From contig JACRFB010000013.1 in NCBI GenBank assembly GCA_016218045.1, positions 62,001 to 126,000 on the forward strand: a stretch of 64,000 bases of DNA. The letters run 5' to 3'. Within the stretch, counting starts at the first letter, position 1; every line of letters starts with the position of its first letter. A program made the translations under genes and the position numbers. This stretch comes from Ignavibacteriota bacterium (GTDB lineage: Bacteria > Bacteroidota > Ignavibacteria > SZUA-365). The notes beneath the pieces are model-generated. The model saw only the letters and a program-made list of their open reading frames with translations, was not told where the DNA came from and ran no database searches. Positions 51,899-61,476 of the stretch are shown here, one piece after another.

Positions 51899-53767
51899 AT
51901 GGACCGGCAAGCCACCATCGGTTTTGTTCTCATCGCACTGCTCTTCGTGGGCTGGATGATCTATACCAGCATGCAGACGCCTCCACCGTCGGAGGCATCC
52001 ACTGCAACCGACACCACTGTGGTCGCTTCAAACAGGCCCCAGAATCCGTCGACCGAATCAAAAGTAAAAACCCAGGAATCGGCAGCCCCGGGCGCGATCC
52101 CGGCTTCTACCGAACCCGACAGCGCTCGGTTTGACGCAGCTCGTCTCCGCTTCGGACAGTTTTTCGCCGGATCGGCCCGCGGCGAGGATAATCGACTGAC
52201 CATTGAAACGAGCAAATACACCGCGGTCTTTTCTACTCGGGGTGGAGGCATCAAGCGATGGACCCTGAAGAATTTTTCCACGTGGAACAATGAACCGTTA
52301 CAACTTATCGATTGGTCGATTCCTTCCGATCTCAATCTGTTTTTTATTACGCGCGAAGGTAAAGAGATAAAGACGGAAGATCTGTATTTCCAGATTCCCG
52401 AACTGGCGAACAGAAAACTTGTCACTGTTGAAGATTCGTCTCGCTTCTCGTTTTCCGCAATCCTCCCCAGCGCCAATGGCGGCAGTATCGTGAAGACGTT
52501 TACCATCAAAGGCGGTCAGTTTGCTATCGACATAGATATCGAAACAAAAGGCCTATCAGGCGTCATCGCGAACAATGAGTACCAGGTAACCATCAACTCT
52601 CCCGCACTCACAGAGCTTAATACCGTCGACGAAGCCACGTTTGCCGAGGCGAGTGCATTCATCGAAGACGAACGCCAGTCTCTTGATGTATCGTCAATGG
52701 GGGATGTGAAGGATCTGACAACGAACGGAAAAACTCACTGGGTATCTGCCCACAACAAGTACTTTATTACGGCTCTGATCTGCAGGAACGATTTTACGGG
52801 CAACGGCGCATATATCAAGGGAGAACACATTCCGCTGCCTTTCGAAGGCGCCCGCGAACTGTACCAGGCAAGTATGAAGGTGCGTTTTCGTGAAACAGAG
52901 AATGAAAGGAGCGCCTTTTCTCTCTACCTCGGACCAATGGACTACGATCTTCTAAAGGATCAGCACCCCGGACTCGAGCAGACTATCAGCCTCGGCTGGG
53001 CTTTCATCGTCCGTCCCTTCTCTGAATACCTCGTCATTCCGCTTTTTTCCTTCCTGCATACGTTTATCCCAAACTACGGCATTGTCATTCTCCTCTTTAC
53101 CTTGATCATCAAGCTGCTTCTGTACCCGCTCACAAAGAGCAGCACCGATTCGATGAAGAAGATGCAGGCATTGCAGCCGATGATCAACGATCTACGAGAG
53201 AAGTACAAGGATGATCAGCAGCGTCTGAGCTCAGAGACCATGAAGCTCTATCGCGACTATGGAGTGAATCCTGCGGGCGGCTGCCTTCCCATGCTTCTTC
53301 AAATGCCTATACTATTCGCTCTATTCACCATATTCCGCTCCACCATTGATCTACGGCATGAACCGTTTGTTCTCTGGATCACCGACCTTTCTGCACCCGA
53401 TATCCTGTTCCATCTTCCCTTCAAAATCCCGCTCCTTGGAACAGACTTTGTCAGCGTACTCGCGCTTCTGATGTCTGTAACAATGTTCATCCAGCAAAAA
53501 CAGACCGTGAAGGATCCAAGACAGGCGGCCATGGTGTGGATGATGCCAATTATGTTCTTTGTGATGTTCAACGCCTTTCCCTCGGGCTTGAACCTCTACT
53601 ACTTCACGTTCAACCTGTTATCCATACTCCAGCAGTGGCACTCCACCAGAAAAACGGGCGAGTTCGAACTTAAAAAGGTGGCACAGAAAAAACGTCAGGG
53701 ATGGATGGAGCGCGCCATGAACTCTCTTGAAGACAAAGCAAAGCAGCAAAAGAAAATGAAGAAATAA
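51899..53767 (+). CDS. yidC: Membrane protein insertase YidC (622 aa)
   Basis: Inserts proteins into the inner membrane, alone or with Sec. ATG 51899 (MDRQATIGFVLIALLFVGWM) begins with the first transmembrane helix. The large periplasmic beta-supersandwich domain follows (about 85-365; YTAVFSTRGGGIKRWTLKNF). The conserved C-terminal five-helix core contains YGIVILLFTLIIKLLLYPLT, KMQALQPMINDLREKYKDD, YGVNPAGGCLPMLLQMPILF and MPIMFFVMFNAFPSGLNLYY. The tail is Lys-rich (EDKAKQQKKMKK), as in ribosome-binding YidC variants. A longer GTG frame upstream overlaps yidD and is rejected. The gene ends before a hairpin that contains parS. Confidence 0.96.
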   Translation: MDRQATIGFVLIALLFVGWMIYTSMQTPPPSEASTATDTTVVASNRPQNPSTESKVKTQESAAPGAIPASTEPDSARFDAARLRFGQFFAGSARGEDNRLTIETSKYTAVFSTRGGGIKRWTLKNFSTWNNEPLQLIDWSIPSDLNLFFITREGKEIKTEDLYFQIPELANRKLVTVEDSSRFSFSAILPSANGGSIVKTFTIKGGQFAIDIDIETKGLSGVIANNEYQVTINSPALTELNTVDEATFAEASAFIEDERQSLDVSSMGDVKDLTTNGKTHWVSAHNKYFITALICRNDFTGNGAYIKGEHIPLPFEGARELYQASMKVRFRETENERSAFSLYLGPMDYDLLKDQHPGLEQTISLGWAFIVRPFSEYLVIPLFSFLHTFIPNYGIVILLFTLIIKLLLYPLTKSSTDSMKKMQALQPMINDLREKYKDDQQRLSSETMKLYRDYGVNPAGGCLPMLLQMPILFALFTIFRSTIDLRHEPFVLWITDLSAPDILFHLPFKIPLLGTDFVSVLALLMSVTMFIQQKQTVKDPRQAAMVWMMPIMFFVMFNAFPSGLNLYYFTFNLLSILQQWHSTRKTGEFELKKVAQKKRQGWMERAMNSLEDKAKQQKKMKK

Positions 53768-53786
53768 TCCGCAGATTGCACCCTCC

Positions 53787-53829
53787 CGAGAAGCCGGATG
53801 TTCCACGTGGAACATCCGGCTTCTTCTTT
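53787..53829 (+). terminator. Intrinsic terminator of the rpmH-yidC operon, containing parS
   Basis: A perfect palindrome, GAAGCCGGATGTTCCACG and its complement (53789-53823 about a centre at 53806/53807), is followed by TTCTTTA. The stem is at least 17 bp, making a strong terminator that also embeds the ParB site. Confidence 0.8.
53799..53814. promoter_or_regulatory. parS centromere-like site
   Basis: TGTTCCACGTGGAACA is a 16-bp perfect palindrome matching the ParB-binding parS consensus TGTTNCACGTGNAACA at every fixed position. ParB binds and spreads here to recruit ParA and load SMC. Its place next to rpmH-yidC and 4 kb from smc fits an origin-proximal parS. No parA/parB is in the window. 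Confidence 0.85.
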
Positions 53830-53855
53830 ATCAGAAGAAGCTGTACCTTATAGGC

Positions 53856-55028
53856 ATGGAAACTCAAGCAAAAGCGATTCTTCGAAAAAAGGAAGACCGC
53901 CGGATACGCAGCGGTCATCTCTGGATATTTTCAAACGAGTTGGAGCGTATCGAGGGCACCCCCATCAACGGTGATTTTGTTGAAGTCATTGATCATTCGG
54001 GTCGCCTGCTAGGGATCGGTTTCTGGAACGGAAATTCACTAATTGCCATACGAATGATCTCCAGGAAACCATTCGATAGTTTCCGAGAACTTGTGAGAGG
54101 GAGAATGAGGAGAGCTGATGATTTTCGAGCCGCCGTTTCCTATGAAAACTCGTATCGACTTGTTTTTGGAGAATCCGATTTTCTTCCGGGCCTGGTGATT
54201 GATAGGTACAATGATGTCTTTGTATTGGAATCCTTCTCGGCAGGTGCAGACCGCATTGTTCCGATCGCAGTGGAGTGGCTTCAGGATACATTTTCACCAA
54301 AGAGCGTTTTCGAGAAAAGCGATTCGCAGTGGCGCTCCTACGAAGGACTTCAAGTTCAAACCGGCTTTCTTCTCGGAACCGATGGTGCAACAACCGTTAA
54401 CATTAACGGTATGTCGTATATTATCAATGTTTTAGCTGCACAGAAAACCGGATTCTTCCTCGATCAGCGTGAAAATCGCCTTCTTGTTGAGACGATTTCT
54501 CGAGGTAAACGCGTACTTGACTGTTTCTGCAATGATGGGGGATTTGCCCTCCATGCTACTCGAGGTGGGGCTATCTCGGTCGTTGGTCTCGACATCTCTT
54601 CAGACGCCGTGAAAAGGGCGGAGGCCAATGCAGGCCGCAACGGCATTGCGGGCGTAGCTTTCCATGTGGCTGATGTTTTTGAATCGCTTAACGCGTCATT
54701 AAAGGATAATTACGATATGATTATCCTGGATCCGCCGGCCTTTGTTCGGAGTAAAAATCGTCTTGCTTCAGGCTTGAAGGGCTATCAAAAGCTGAACGAA
54801 CGAGCAATGTGGCTGTTACCCGAAGGCGGAACATTGGTCACCTGCTCTTGTTCTCAGCATGTCACGGAAGATGTTTTTCTCGATATGTTGAAACGATCCG
54901 CTCGAAACCAAAATAAATATCTCCGAATTTTTGCTGTGAGAGGTGCCGCTCTCGACCATCCGGTGCTCGCATCAATGCCGGAGACGCAGTACCTCACGTT
55001 TGTAGCCACAACAGTTCATTCGCTCTAA
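53856..55028 (+). CDS. RlmI-like 23S rRNA (cytosine-C5) methyltransferase
   Basis: Class I SAM-dependent methyltransferase of the RlmI/YccW group. The N-terminal PUA domain reads KEDRRIRSGHLWIFSNELER. The middle region has NSYRLVFGESDFLPGLVIDR. The catalytic domain shows GFFLDQRENR, VLDCFCNDGGFALHATRGG (SAM motif I), VVGLDISSDAVKRAEANA, MIILDPPAFVRSK (DPPAF substrate motif) and LVTCSCSQHV (CSCS loop). 390 residues match the family length. It methylates 23S rRNA or a related RNA in the cytoplasm; the exact base is inferred. Confidence 0.88.
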   Translation: METQAKAILRKKEDRRIRSGHLWIFSNELERIEGTPINGDFVEVIDHSGRLLGIGFWNGNSLIAIRMISRKPFDSFRELVRGRMRRADDFRAAVSYENSYRLVFGESDFLPGLVIDRYNDVFVLESFSAGADRIVPIAVEWLQDTFSPKSVFEKSDSQWRSYEGLQVQTGFLLGTDGATTVNINGMSYIINVLAAQKTGFFLDQRENRLLVETISRGKRVLDCFCNDGGFALHATRGGAISVVGLDISSDAVKRAEANAGRNGIAGVAFHVADVFESLNASLKDNYDMIILDPPAFVRSKNRLASGLKGYQKLNERAMWLLPEGGTLVTCSCSQHVTEDVFLDMLKRSARNQNKYLRIFAVRGAALDHPVLASMPETQYLTFVATTVHSL

Positions 55029-55155
55029 ACCACACCACCGGCCCAGCAGGTTGGAACTTCTGCGCGTCTGTATTAGCTTGGGTGTTTGGTTAAAATCCGT
55101 CCATGGATTCCTCCCGACGGCAGCCCACCACCCTTACATTCAGCCCCTGCAAAGC

Positions 55156-57762
55156 ATGCGTGCCTCTGTTTTTGCGACTCTCTTTTTCGCGCTCGCATAC
55201 ACTGCGACAGCTCAGGTCGCATTTTTAGAATCAGGCCGACCCCTCTCGACTGAATCTTCAACCGGACTCCTCGCGGCTTCCCCAACCCGGGCCATTGTCG
55301 ATCTGAATGGCACATGGCAATATAAGACCGACGACGACGGTACATGGAGATCTGTACGGGTCCCTTCTTCATGCACTGAGATCGTTCCACTGACGTTTCG
55401 ACGTGATTTCGATGTTTCGGCGGCACTCGCGCGCAAGGCGGTTTTCCAGCTTGTGGCTTTGAGTATTTCGTATTACTGCGAAATCAGAATTAACGACAAG
55501 TTTATTGGCAAACATGCGGGTGAAACAACCTTCAGTTTCAAAATAGGACCTGGGATCATCAAACCGGGCCGCAACAGCATTGTCATCTCCATATCACCTT
55601 CGCTGAATGCGCAGGAAACCCTGCCTCTGCGTGAACAACTGTGGAATCGATTTCATTATGGCGGCATTCTTCAGGATATCGCACTCGTTGGGAATGGAGC
55701 CGTCTGGGTTCAGGAAACGGAAATTCAAACCTCGATTTCAGGCGAAGGCAAGGCGGCTTCAATCACGTATAAAGCACTCCTGAATTCCGGCCCCCTTCCC
55801 CTGCACCGCGCTGATTCTAACGAATCTTCCGGCTACGGGAAATCAACTGTAGAACACGTTGTAGAAGTCATCGACGCACAGAGCGGATCACTCGTCTACC
55901 GGAGTGAAGCGAAGCGGATAGACATTGAACAGGATCGCCTCGTTCCCGTTACAACATCCCTTTCCATTCCTGCCGCGAGACTGTGGTCTCCCGAAACTCC
56001 CTCGGTGTATACTCTTGTTCAGCGAACATACCGCGGCAGCGAACTTGTCGATGAATCGTACACACATGTCGGGCTCCGTCATTTCCAAACCGATGGCTCA
56101 AGGTTCTTGTTGAACGGCGCCCCTGTTCTTCTGAAGGGTGTTTCATATCTCGAGAGTTCACCCCTTCGTGGTCGTTCGCTCACCATGGACGATATCGAGC
56201 GCGACGTGTTGATCATGAAAAATCTCGGTGTCAATGCTGTGCGCATATTATCGGGTACCGTACATCCGTTCTTTCTGTCCTTGTGTGACAAGTACGGGCT
56301 GCTCGTGTTTCAGGACCTTCCTGTGTACGGCGTTCCGTCATCGATTCTCGAACGTCGCGCATTCCAAGCTAGTGCCCGAAATATGCTTCGGGAAATAATT
56401 ATCCGGGACGCCGCCCACCCCTGTATTGTGGCATACGGACTCGCTCAGGGCATCGATGGCGCGCACCCCGGATTTGCGCCGTATGGAGCAGCCCTGCTGC
56501 AATCACTGCGCGGAACAAACGGGCAGCTAACGTACATGTCGTTTATTCGTCCGCCACTCACCGCACTTCCCGATGGACTGTCCTTCGCATCATACGACCT
56601 CCTACCAGCTCCGGTTGAAAAGACGCGCGAGGTCCTGAATGACCTTCAGCGTGTAACCGAAAGCGGGCTTCTGTTGCTGTCGAGTCTCTCCTATCCGGTG
56701 GAAGTGGGCAACTATAACGGGTACAGCGATCCCAGATCGATAGATGCCCAAGCCCAATACTACCTCGAGATCTTTGCTGAAACAATGAACAGAAAGCTTG
56801 CCGGATTGTTCGTGCACAGTTTCGCCGACTGGCAACTGCGGCATCCCGTCATGTCGGTCGACAGAGTCCAGCAATTTATGGGAACCGCAGGAATCCTTGA
56901 TGCATATCGACAGAAACGGCTGGCCTACGAAGTACTGAAAGCGCGCTTCAACAACGAGAAGCCACCGGTACTGATGGTGGGCAACTACACACCGGAGCAT
57001 CCTGCATCTTTTGTTGTGGTTGGCATTCTGCTCATCCTCATTTTCGCCATCGTGTACAATGTGTTTCGACGATTCCGCGAAAATGTGGTTCGTGCATTCA
57101 TGCGGCCATTCAATTTTTTCAGCGATGTGCGCGACCAGCGCATGCTCTCAATTTTCCAAACCTCCGTTGTCGGGCTCATAGGCTCCTTCGGTTCCGCCCT
57201 TCTGTGCGCAAATCTCATGTACTTCTGGCGCACGAATATTTTTGCAGATGCCTTGATTCATCAGGTCGTGAGATCAATCTGGCTTAAACAGTGGTTGAAT
57301 TACGCGGCATGGAATCCGCTCTCAAATCTGCTTGTGACTGGCGTAATTTTGTTTCTGCTCCTTCTCGTCTACGCGGTGCTTCTCCGCGTCGCTGCGTTTT
57401 TTATGAAGCGTACGATCACACTGTTTGATTCATACAGCGTCTCGATGTGGTCCGTGCTCCCAATCATAATGCTCGCACCGTTGGGTCTGATTCTTTACCG
57501 CTTGATGGAATCGCCCGTGCTCGAATTTCTTGCGCTCGCAGCGAACATCGTTTTTCACGTGTGGATTTTCTCTCGTCTTCTTAAAGGAACAGCAATTGTT
57601 CTGGATGTGCGACCCGGCATCTTTTACCTCGGGGGTTATGCAGTGGCGATAGCGGCAGTGGTGTTCTGGATTCTGTCACTGAACGCCGAGTTTGAAACAC
57701 TCGCGTATCTGCGCTACCTCGCACATGCCTGGTGGTACATGCAAGGAATTCCCGCATCATAG
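55156..57762 (+). CDS. Membrane-anchored GH2-like protein, probably catalytically inactive (868 aa)
   Basis: Begins with a signal peptide (MRASVFATLFFALAYTATAQ, chosen start). Residues about 45-620 follow glycoside hydrolase family 2: sugar-binding jelly roll (IVDLNGTWQYKTDDDGTWRS, VPSSCTEIVPLTFRRDF), Ig-like domain, and TIM-barrel pieces (FLLNGAPVLLKGVSYLESS, MKNLGVNAVRILSGTVHPFF, GLLVFQDLPVYGVPS, RDAAHPCIVAYGLAQGID, FVHSFADWQ). The acid/base Glu expected after the AYGLAQG strand and the nucleophile Glu of the TEYG-type strand (here SLSYP) are both absent. Six transmembrane helices fill about 620-842, possibly a Yip1-like domain. The extracytoplasmic part may bind a glycan as a sensor. The function is unknown. 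Confidence 0.65.
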   Translation: MRASVFATLFFALAYTATAQVAFLESGRPLSTESSTGLLAASPTRAIVDLNGTWQYKTDDDGTWRSVRVPSSCTEIVPLTFRRDFDVSAALARKAVFQLVALSISYYCEIRINDKFIGKHAGETTFSFKIGPGIIKPGRNSIVISISPSLNAQETLPLREQLWNRFHYGGILQDIALVGNGAVWVQETEIQTSISGEGKAASITYKALLNSGPLPLHRADSNESSGYGKSTVEHVVEVIDAQSGSLVYRSEAKRIDIEQDRLVPVTTSLSIPAARLWSPETPSVYTLVQRTYRGSELVDESYTHVGLRHFQTDGSRFLLNGAPVLLKGVSYLESSPLRGRSLTMDDIERDVLIMKNLGVNAVRILSGTVHPFFLSLCDKYGLLVFQDLPVYGVPSSILERRAFQASARNMLREIIIRDAAHPCIVAYGLAQGIDGAHPGFAPYGAALLQSLRGTNGQLTYMSFIRPPLTALPDGLSFASYDLLPAPVEKTREVLNDLQRVTESGLLLLSSLSYPVEVGNYNGYSDPRSIDAQAQYYLEIFAETMNRKLAGLFVHSFADWQLRHPVMSVDRVQQFMGTAGILDAYRQKRLAYEVLKARFNNEKPPVLMVGNYTPEHPASFVVVGILLILIFAIVYNVFRRFRENVVRAFMRPFNFFSDVRDQRMLSIFQTSVVGLIGSFGSALLCANLMYFWRTNIFADALIHQVVRSIWLKQWLNYAAWNPLSNLLVTGVILFLLLLVYAVLLRVAAFFMKRTITLFDSYSVSMWSVLPIIMLAPLGLILYRLMESPVLEFLALAANIVFHVWIFSRLLKGTAIVLDVRPGIFYLGGYAVAIAAVVFWILSLNAEFETLAYLRYLAHAWWYMQGIPAS

Positions 57763-57817
57763 GCCACTCCGAGGGAGCTACCGTAGTAACGGTGTGAGGA
57801 CTTTTCATTCAACAACA

Positions 57818-57857
57818 ACGCGCGGGCGCTGTGACGGCAACCGCTGCCACCGCGCGT
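57818..57857 (+). promoter_or_regulatory. Hairpin just upstream of smc
   Basis: ACGCGCGG (57818-57825) can pair with CCGCGCGT (57850-57857) around a 24-nt loop, ending 14 bases before the smc ATG, which lacks a good ribosome site. It may limit translation; significance unclear. Confidence 0.25.
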
Positions 57858-57871
57858 AAGATCCCGACCCC

Positions 57872-60800
57872 ATGTATCTGAGCAAACTCGAAATACTCGG
57901 TTTCAAATCGTTCGCCAATAAAACCAATATCGCCCTGAACGATGGTGTCACTGCCATCGTGGGGCCGAACGGTTGCGGAAAAACAAACATTGTTGACGCG
58001 CTTCGCTGGGCCCTGGGAGAGCAACGCTACTCGACGCTTCGTAGCGACAAGATGGAGGATGTCATTTTCAACGGGAGTAAGTCCCGGAAACCCATTGGAG
58101 TCGCCGAAGTATCCCTGACCATTCAAAACAACAAGGGTATCCTGCCCGTCGAGTACAACGAGGTGACGATCACGCGCAGGGTCTTTCGTTCCGGCGAAAG
58201 CGACTACATGCTCAATCGCACCGTGTGCCGACTGAAGGACATCGTTTCTCTATTCATGGATACGGGGATGGGATCCAACGCGTATTCCGTCATTGAGCTG
58301 AAAATGGTAGAGACCATTCTCAGCGATAAGATGGAAGAACGACGCCGTCTCTTCGAAGAAGCTGCGGGTGTGACAAAGTACAAAAGCCGTCGCAAGGAGG
58401 CCCTCCGTCGTCTTGATGAAGTGGAGGCGGATTTGCTTCGTGTCGATGACATCATCGCCGAAGTCTCAAAGGCCGTGAACTCCTTGAATCGACAGGCAAA
58501 AAAGGCAGAGCGGTACAATCAGTATATCGACCGGCTCCGGGTGCTTGAGATCGATGTACTGCAGCGGGATTATACGAGCCTGCTTCTTCGTCTCGAACCA
58601 CTTGAGGAACGTCTGCGTACGGCGGTAGTCGAGCGGGATGCGAGCGAAGTCGAAGTCGAACGTGAGGAGGTCCTTCTGCATGAACACCGCGCGGGTGAGC
58701 GCGAAATCGAAGAACGACTCGAACAGGCTCGTCATGAACTGGGCGGATACATTGCGCGTATCGGCGAGTATGAGCAGGCCCTTGCCGTGAATATCGAGAG
58801 AGAGAAGGCGCTGCTCTCGAGCATCGAACGACTCACAGCCGCGGGAGAAACGTATACCGCGCGCCAGCACGAATCCGAAGCTGCACGAAATGCGGCAGCC
58901 GAACGACTGGGCACTGCACAGACCGAGCTGGGTGTTTTGGAGCAGGACTACGAAGAGCAACGAACCGCTCATGTGCAGCGGGAGGAAATCGTCTCTGCGA
59001 AAAAGCTCGAAATGGACAGTCGGCGCGCCGCACAAATGAGCACGATGCAGGAGCTATCGCGCACCACCGCCGAGTATGATCGACACGGAGGACGCATCGA
59101 GTCGATCGACAAGAATGTTCATAAACTCTCCCTTGAGGATGAGCAGGCTCGCAAAGCGCTGGCGGAACTGCGTGAACAGCTCACACACGAAGACGTAAAA
59201 CAGAGCCAGATTCTCGAAGCCGCGATCGCGGCAGAGCGGGAATTCCATTTGATGGAAGAGCGCCGCCAAACCATTCGCGGTGAGATTGACGTGTTGCAGA
59301 ATCAGGGATTCGAACTGCAGAGTGTGATCGGCGAAAAGATGACCAAGATCGATTTTCTCAGCGGATTGGTCGACAGGCTTGAGGGCTACTCCGAAAGCGT
59401 GCAGCATCTCTTACGTAACAGGGACTGGTCCGCCACCACCTACGGCACCATCGCCGATGCAGTAAACACCCGAGATGACCTCCGGGTAGCCGTCGAGGCG
59501 GCTCTGGGTGATGCTGCGCATTATGTTCTCGTCAATGATTTCACGGAAGCAATCAGCGGCCTTCATAATCTGAAACATCACCGCAAGGGTAAGGCGACGT
59601 TCGCCTGTCTCTCGCGGATGCCGAAAACGAAGGCGGTGCCCTTCCCCATTGCCGGCGACGGAGTGGTGGGCTGGGCTGCGGAACTGGTCTCGCACAGGCC
59701 TGAGCACGACGACCTTTTCCAATTCTTACTCCGGAACTGTCTTCTGGTCCGCGATGCGGAAGTTGCCCATCGATGCATACGTGAGTATCCGCAACTCCGC
59801 TGCGTGACAATCGACGGAGACGTGTTTGACAGCAACGGCATTGTCCGCGGCGGAAGCCATGGACAGGAAGAAGGCGGACTGATCGGGAAAAAAGACCAGA
59901 TTGCCCGATTAACAAGGGAAGTTGAGCAGTTGAAACAGCGTCTCGCCGAAAACCAGCGACTCCACGAAGAACGCAACGGGGAGTACAGTGATATCGATCT
60001 CCGTCTCTATGCCGACCATATGAAGCAGCGGCAGCAGGATTTGTCGGCGCACGAGCGGCGGGTTGCGCAAATGGTGTTCGAGGCCGAGAAGTACGAGCGT
60101 CAAATTCAGAAAAGCGGGGACGAACGCACAGCCCTTGCCGCGGAACGCGAACAGGCTGAGGAAGAGCGGGCAGGCCTTCTTCCGCGCATCGAAGAATTAC
60201 GGACACAGCTATCCGATATTGAACGTGCACTCGAAGCCGAGTCTCTGGCGCTCGCCGAGCTTGAACAGGAGTACGCCCGAAGTGCGGAATCACTCAATGC
60301 CCGCAACCTGGCACGCGTGCAAAAAATCGGAGAGATTCAAAACCTTCACAGCGAACAAGAACGGCTTGCCCGGACCTTGACCGAAACACTCGAATCGCTT
60401 GCTGCAACCGATCGCGAAATTGAGCACGCGCGCAGCGCCACGGAGGGTCTTGTTGAGGAACGCGCTCAACTCGAACGGAACATAGAGCAGTACGGAGCAG
60501 AACGGCAGCGGGCCGAAGAAATGGCCCGCGTCATCGAATCGGAGCTCGTGAACAAACGTAACACCGCTGAAAACATAGAGCGGCTGCTCACGGACGAACG
60601 GCATAAACATACGCAGTCCGTCACGGTGGTCCATGAAACCGAATTACGTATCAGCGAGATTCGTCACAGAATAGAGACTCTTGAGCAACGCGCGCGTGAA
60701 GAATACGAACTCACGCTCCAGCGTCAGGCATACACCGAGGAAGACGTTTTTGATCTTGCTCAAGCTCGAGAGGAAATCAACGACCTGCGCATGAAGGTGA

Positions 60801-61432
60801 AGGCACTCGGTCTCGTTAATCCTCTGGCATACGAGGAGTGGACGCGGGAGAAGGAGCGTTTCGACCTTCTCACAACACAGCGGGAAGACTTGGTCCAGTC
60901 GCGGCAGACACTCATCGACACAATCAAGGAAATCAACCAGACAGCGCAGGACAAGTTTGCCAGCACGTTCGAAGAAATCAGAAAGAACTTCATCACCATT
61001 TTCAAGTCGCTGTTTGACGAGGGCGACGAAGCTGATCTGATTCTCGGCGAAGGAGACGACCCACTCGAAGCACGCATCGATATCATCGCCAAGCCCCGCG
61101 GCAAGCGCCCGCATTCGATAGACATGCTGTCCGGCGGCGAGAAAACGCTCACGGCCATCGCGTTGCTTTTTGGTATTTATCTCGTCAAACCGAGTCCGTT
61201 TTGTATTCTCGACGAAGTCGACGCTCCGCTCGACGATGCAAACATCGATCGTTTCATCCGCATCCTTCGGAAGTTCTCCGCGAACACGCAATTCATTGTT
61301 GTCACGCACAATAAGCGCACCATGGCTGCGGCCGATACGCTTTATGGCGTAACAATGGAGGAAGAAGGAGTCTCCAAAATCGTCGCAGTCGATTTTGCGA
61401 AGGACTCGATGACTCGTTTCATGAATAATTGA
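57872..61432 (+). CDS. smc: Chromosome segregation protein SMC
   Basis: SMC ATPase that organises and segregates the chromosome, loaded at parS by ParB. Domains: N-terminal ATPase half with KLEILGFKSFANKT and Walker A GPNGCGKTN, then FMDTGMGSNAYSVIELKMVE. Long coiled coils at about 165-490 and 690-1020, rich in Glu/Arg, flank a hinge at about 500-680 (YGTIADAVNTRDDLRVAVEA, VTIDGDVFDSNGIVRGGSHG). The C-terminal half has signature SMLSGGEKT-type LSGGEKTLTAIALLFGIYL and Walker B CILDEVDAPLDDANIDRF. At 1186 residues it is normal length and complete. Confidence 0.97.
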   Translation: MYLSKLEILGFKSFANKTNIALNDGVTAIVGPNGCGKTNIVDALRWALGEQRYSTLRSDKMEDVIFNGSKSRKPIGVAEVSLTIQNNKGILPVEYNEVTITRRVFRSGESDYMLNRTVCRLKDIVSLFMDTGMGSNAYSVIELKMVETILSDKMEERRRLFEEAAGVTKYKSRRKEALRRLDEVEADLLRVDDIIAEVSKAVNSLNRQAKKAERYNQYIDRLRVLEIDVLQRDYTSLLLRLEPLEERLRTAVVERDASEVEVEREEVLLHEHRAGEREIEERLEQARHELGGYIARIGEYEQALAVNIEREKALLSSIERLTAAGETYTARQHESEAARNAAAERLGTAQTELGVLEQDYEEQRTAHVQREEIVSAKKLEMDSRRAAQMSTMQELSRTTAEYDRHGGRIESIDKNVHKLSLEDEQARKALAELREQLTHEDVKQSQILEAAIAAEREFHLMEERRQTIRGEIDVLQNQGFELQSVIGEKMTKIDFLSGLVDRLEGYSESVQHLLRNRDWSATTYGTIADAVNTRDDLRVAVEAALGDAAHYVLVNDFTEAISGLHNLKHHRKGKATFACLSRMPKTKAVPFPIAGDGVVGWAAELVSHRPEHDDLFQFLLRNCLLVRDAEVAHRCIREYPQLRCVTIDGDVFDSNGIVRGGSHGQEEGGLIGKKDQIARLTREVEQLKQRLAENQRLHEERNGEYSDIDLRLYADHMKQRQQDLSAHERRVAQMVFEAEKYERQIQKSGDERTALAAEREQAEEERAGLLPRIEELRTQLSDIERALEAESLALAELEQEYARSAESLNARNLARVQKIGEIQNLHSEQERLARTLTETLESLAATDREIEHARSATEGLVEERAQLERNIEQYGAERQRAEEMARVIESELVNKRNTAENIERLLTDERHKHTQSVTVVHETELRISEIRHRIETLEQRAREEYELTLQRQAYTEEDVFDLAQAREEINDLRMKVKALGLVNPLAYEEWTREKERFDLLTTQREDLVQSRQTLIDTIKEINQTAQDKFASTFEEIRKNFITIFKSLFDEGDEADLILGEGDDPLEARIDIIAKPRGKRPHSIDMLSGGEKTLTAIALLFGIYLVKPSPFCILDEVDAPLDDANIDRFIRILRKFSANTQFIVVTHNKRTMAAADTLYGVTMEEEGVSKIVAVDFAKDSMTRFMNN

Positions 61433-61476
61433 TCCGGAGCCCGCTCGATGCTTCGGAATCAGAATGATATCAGCGA

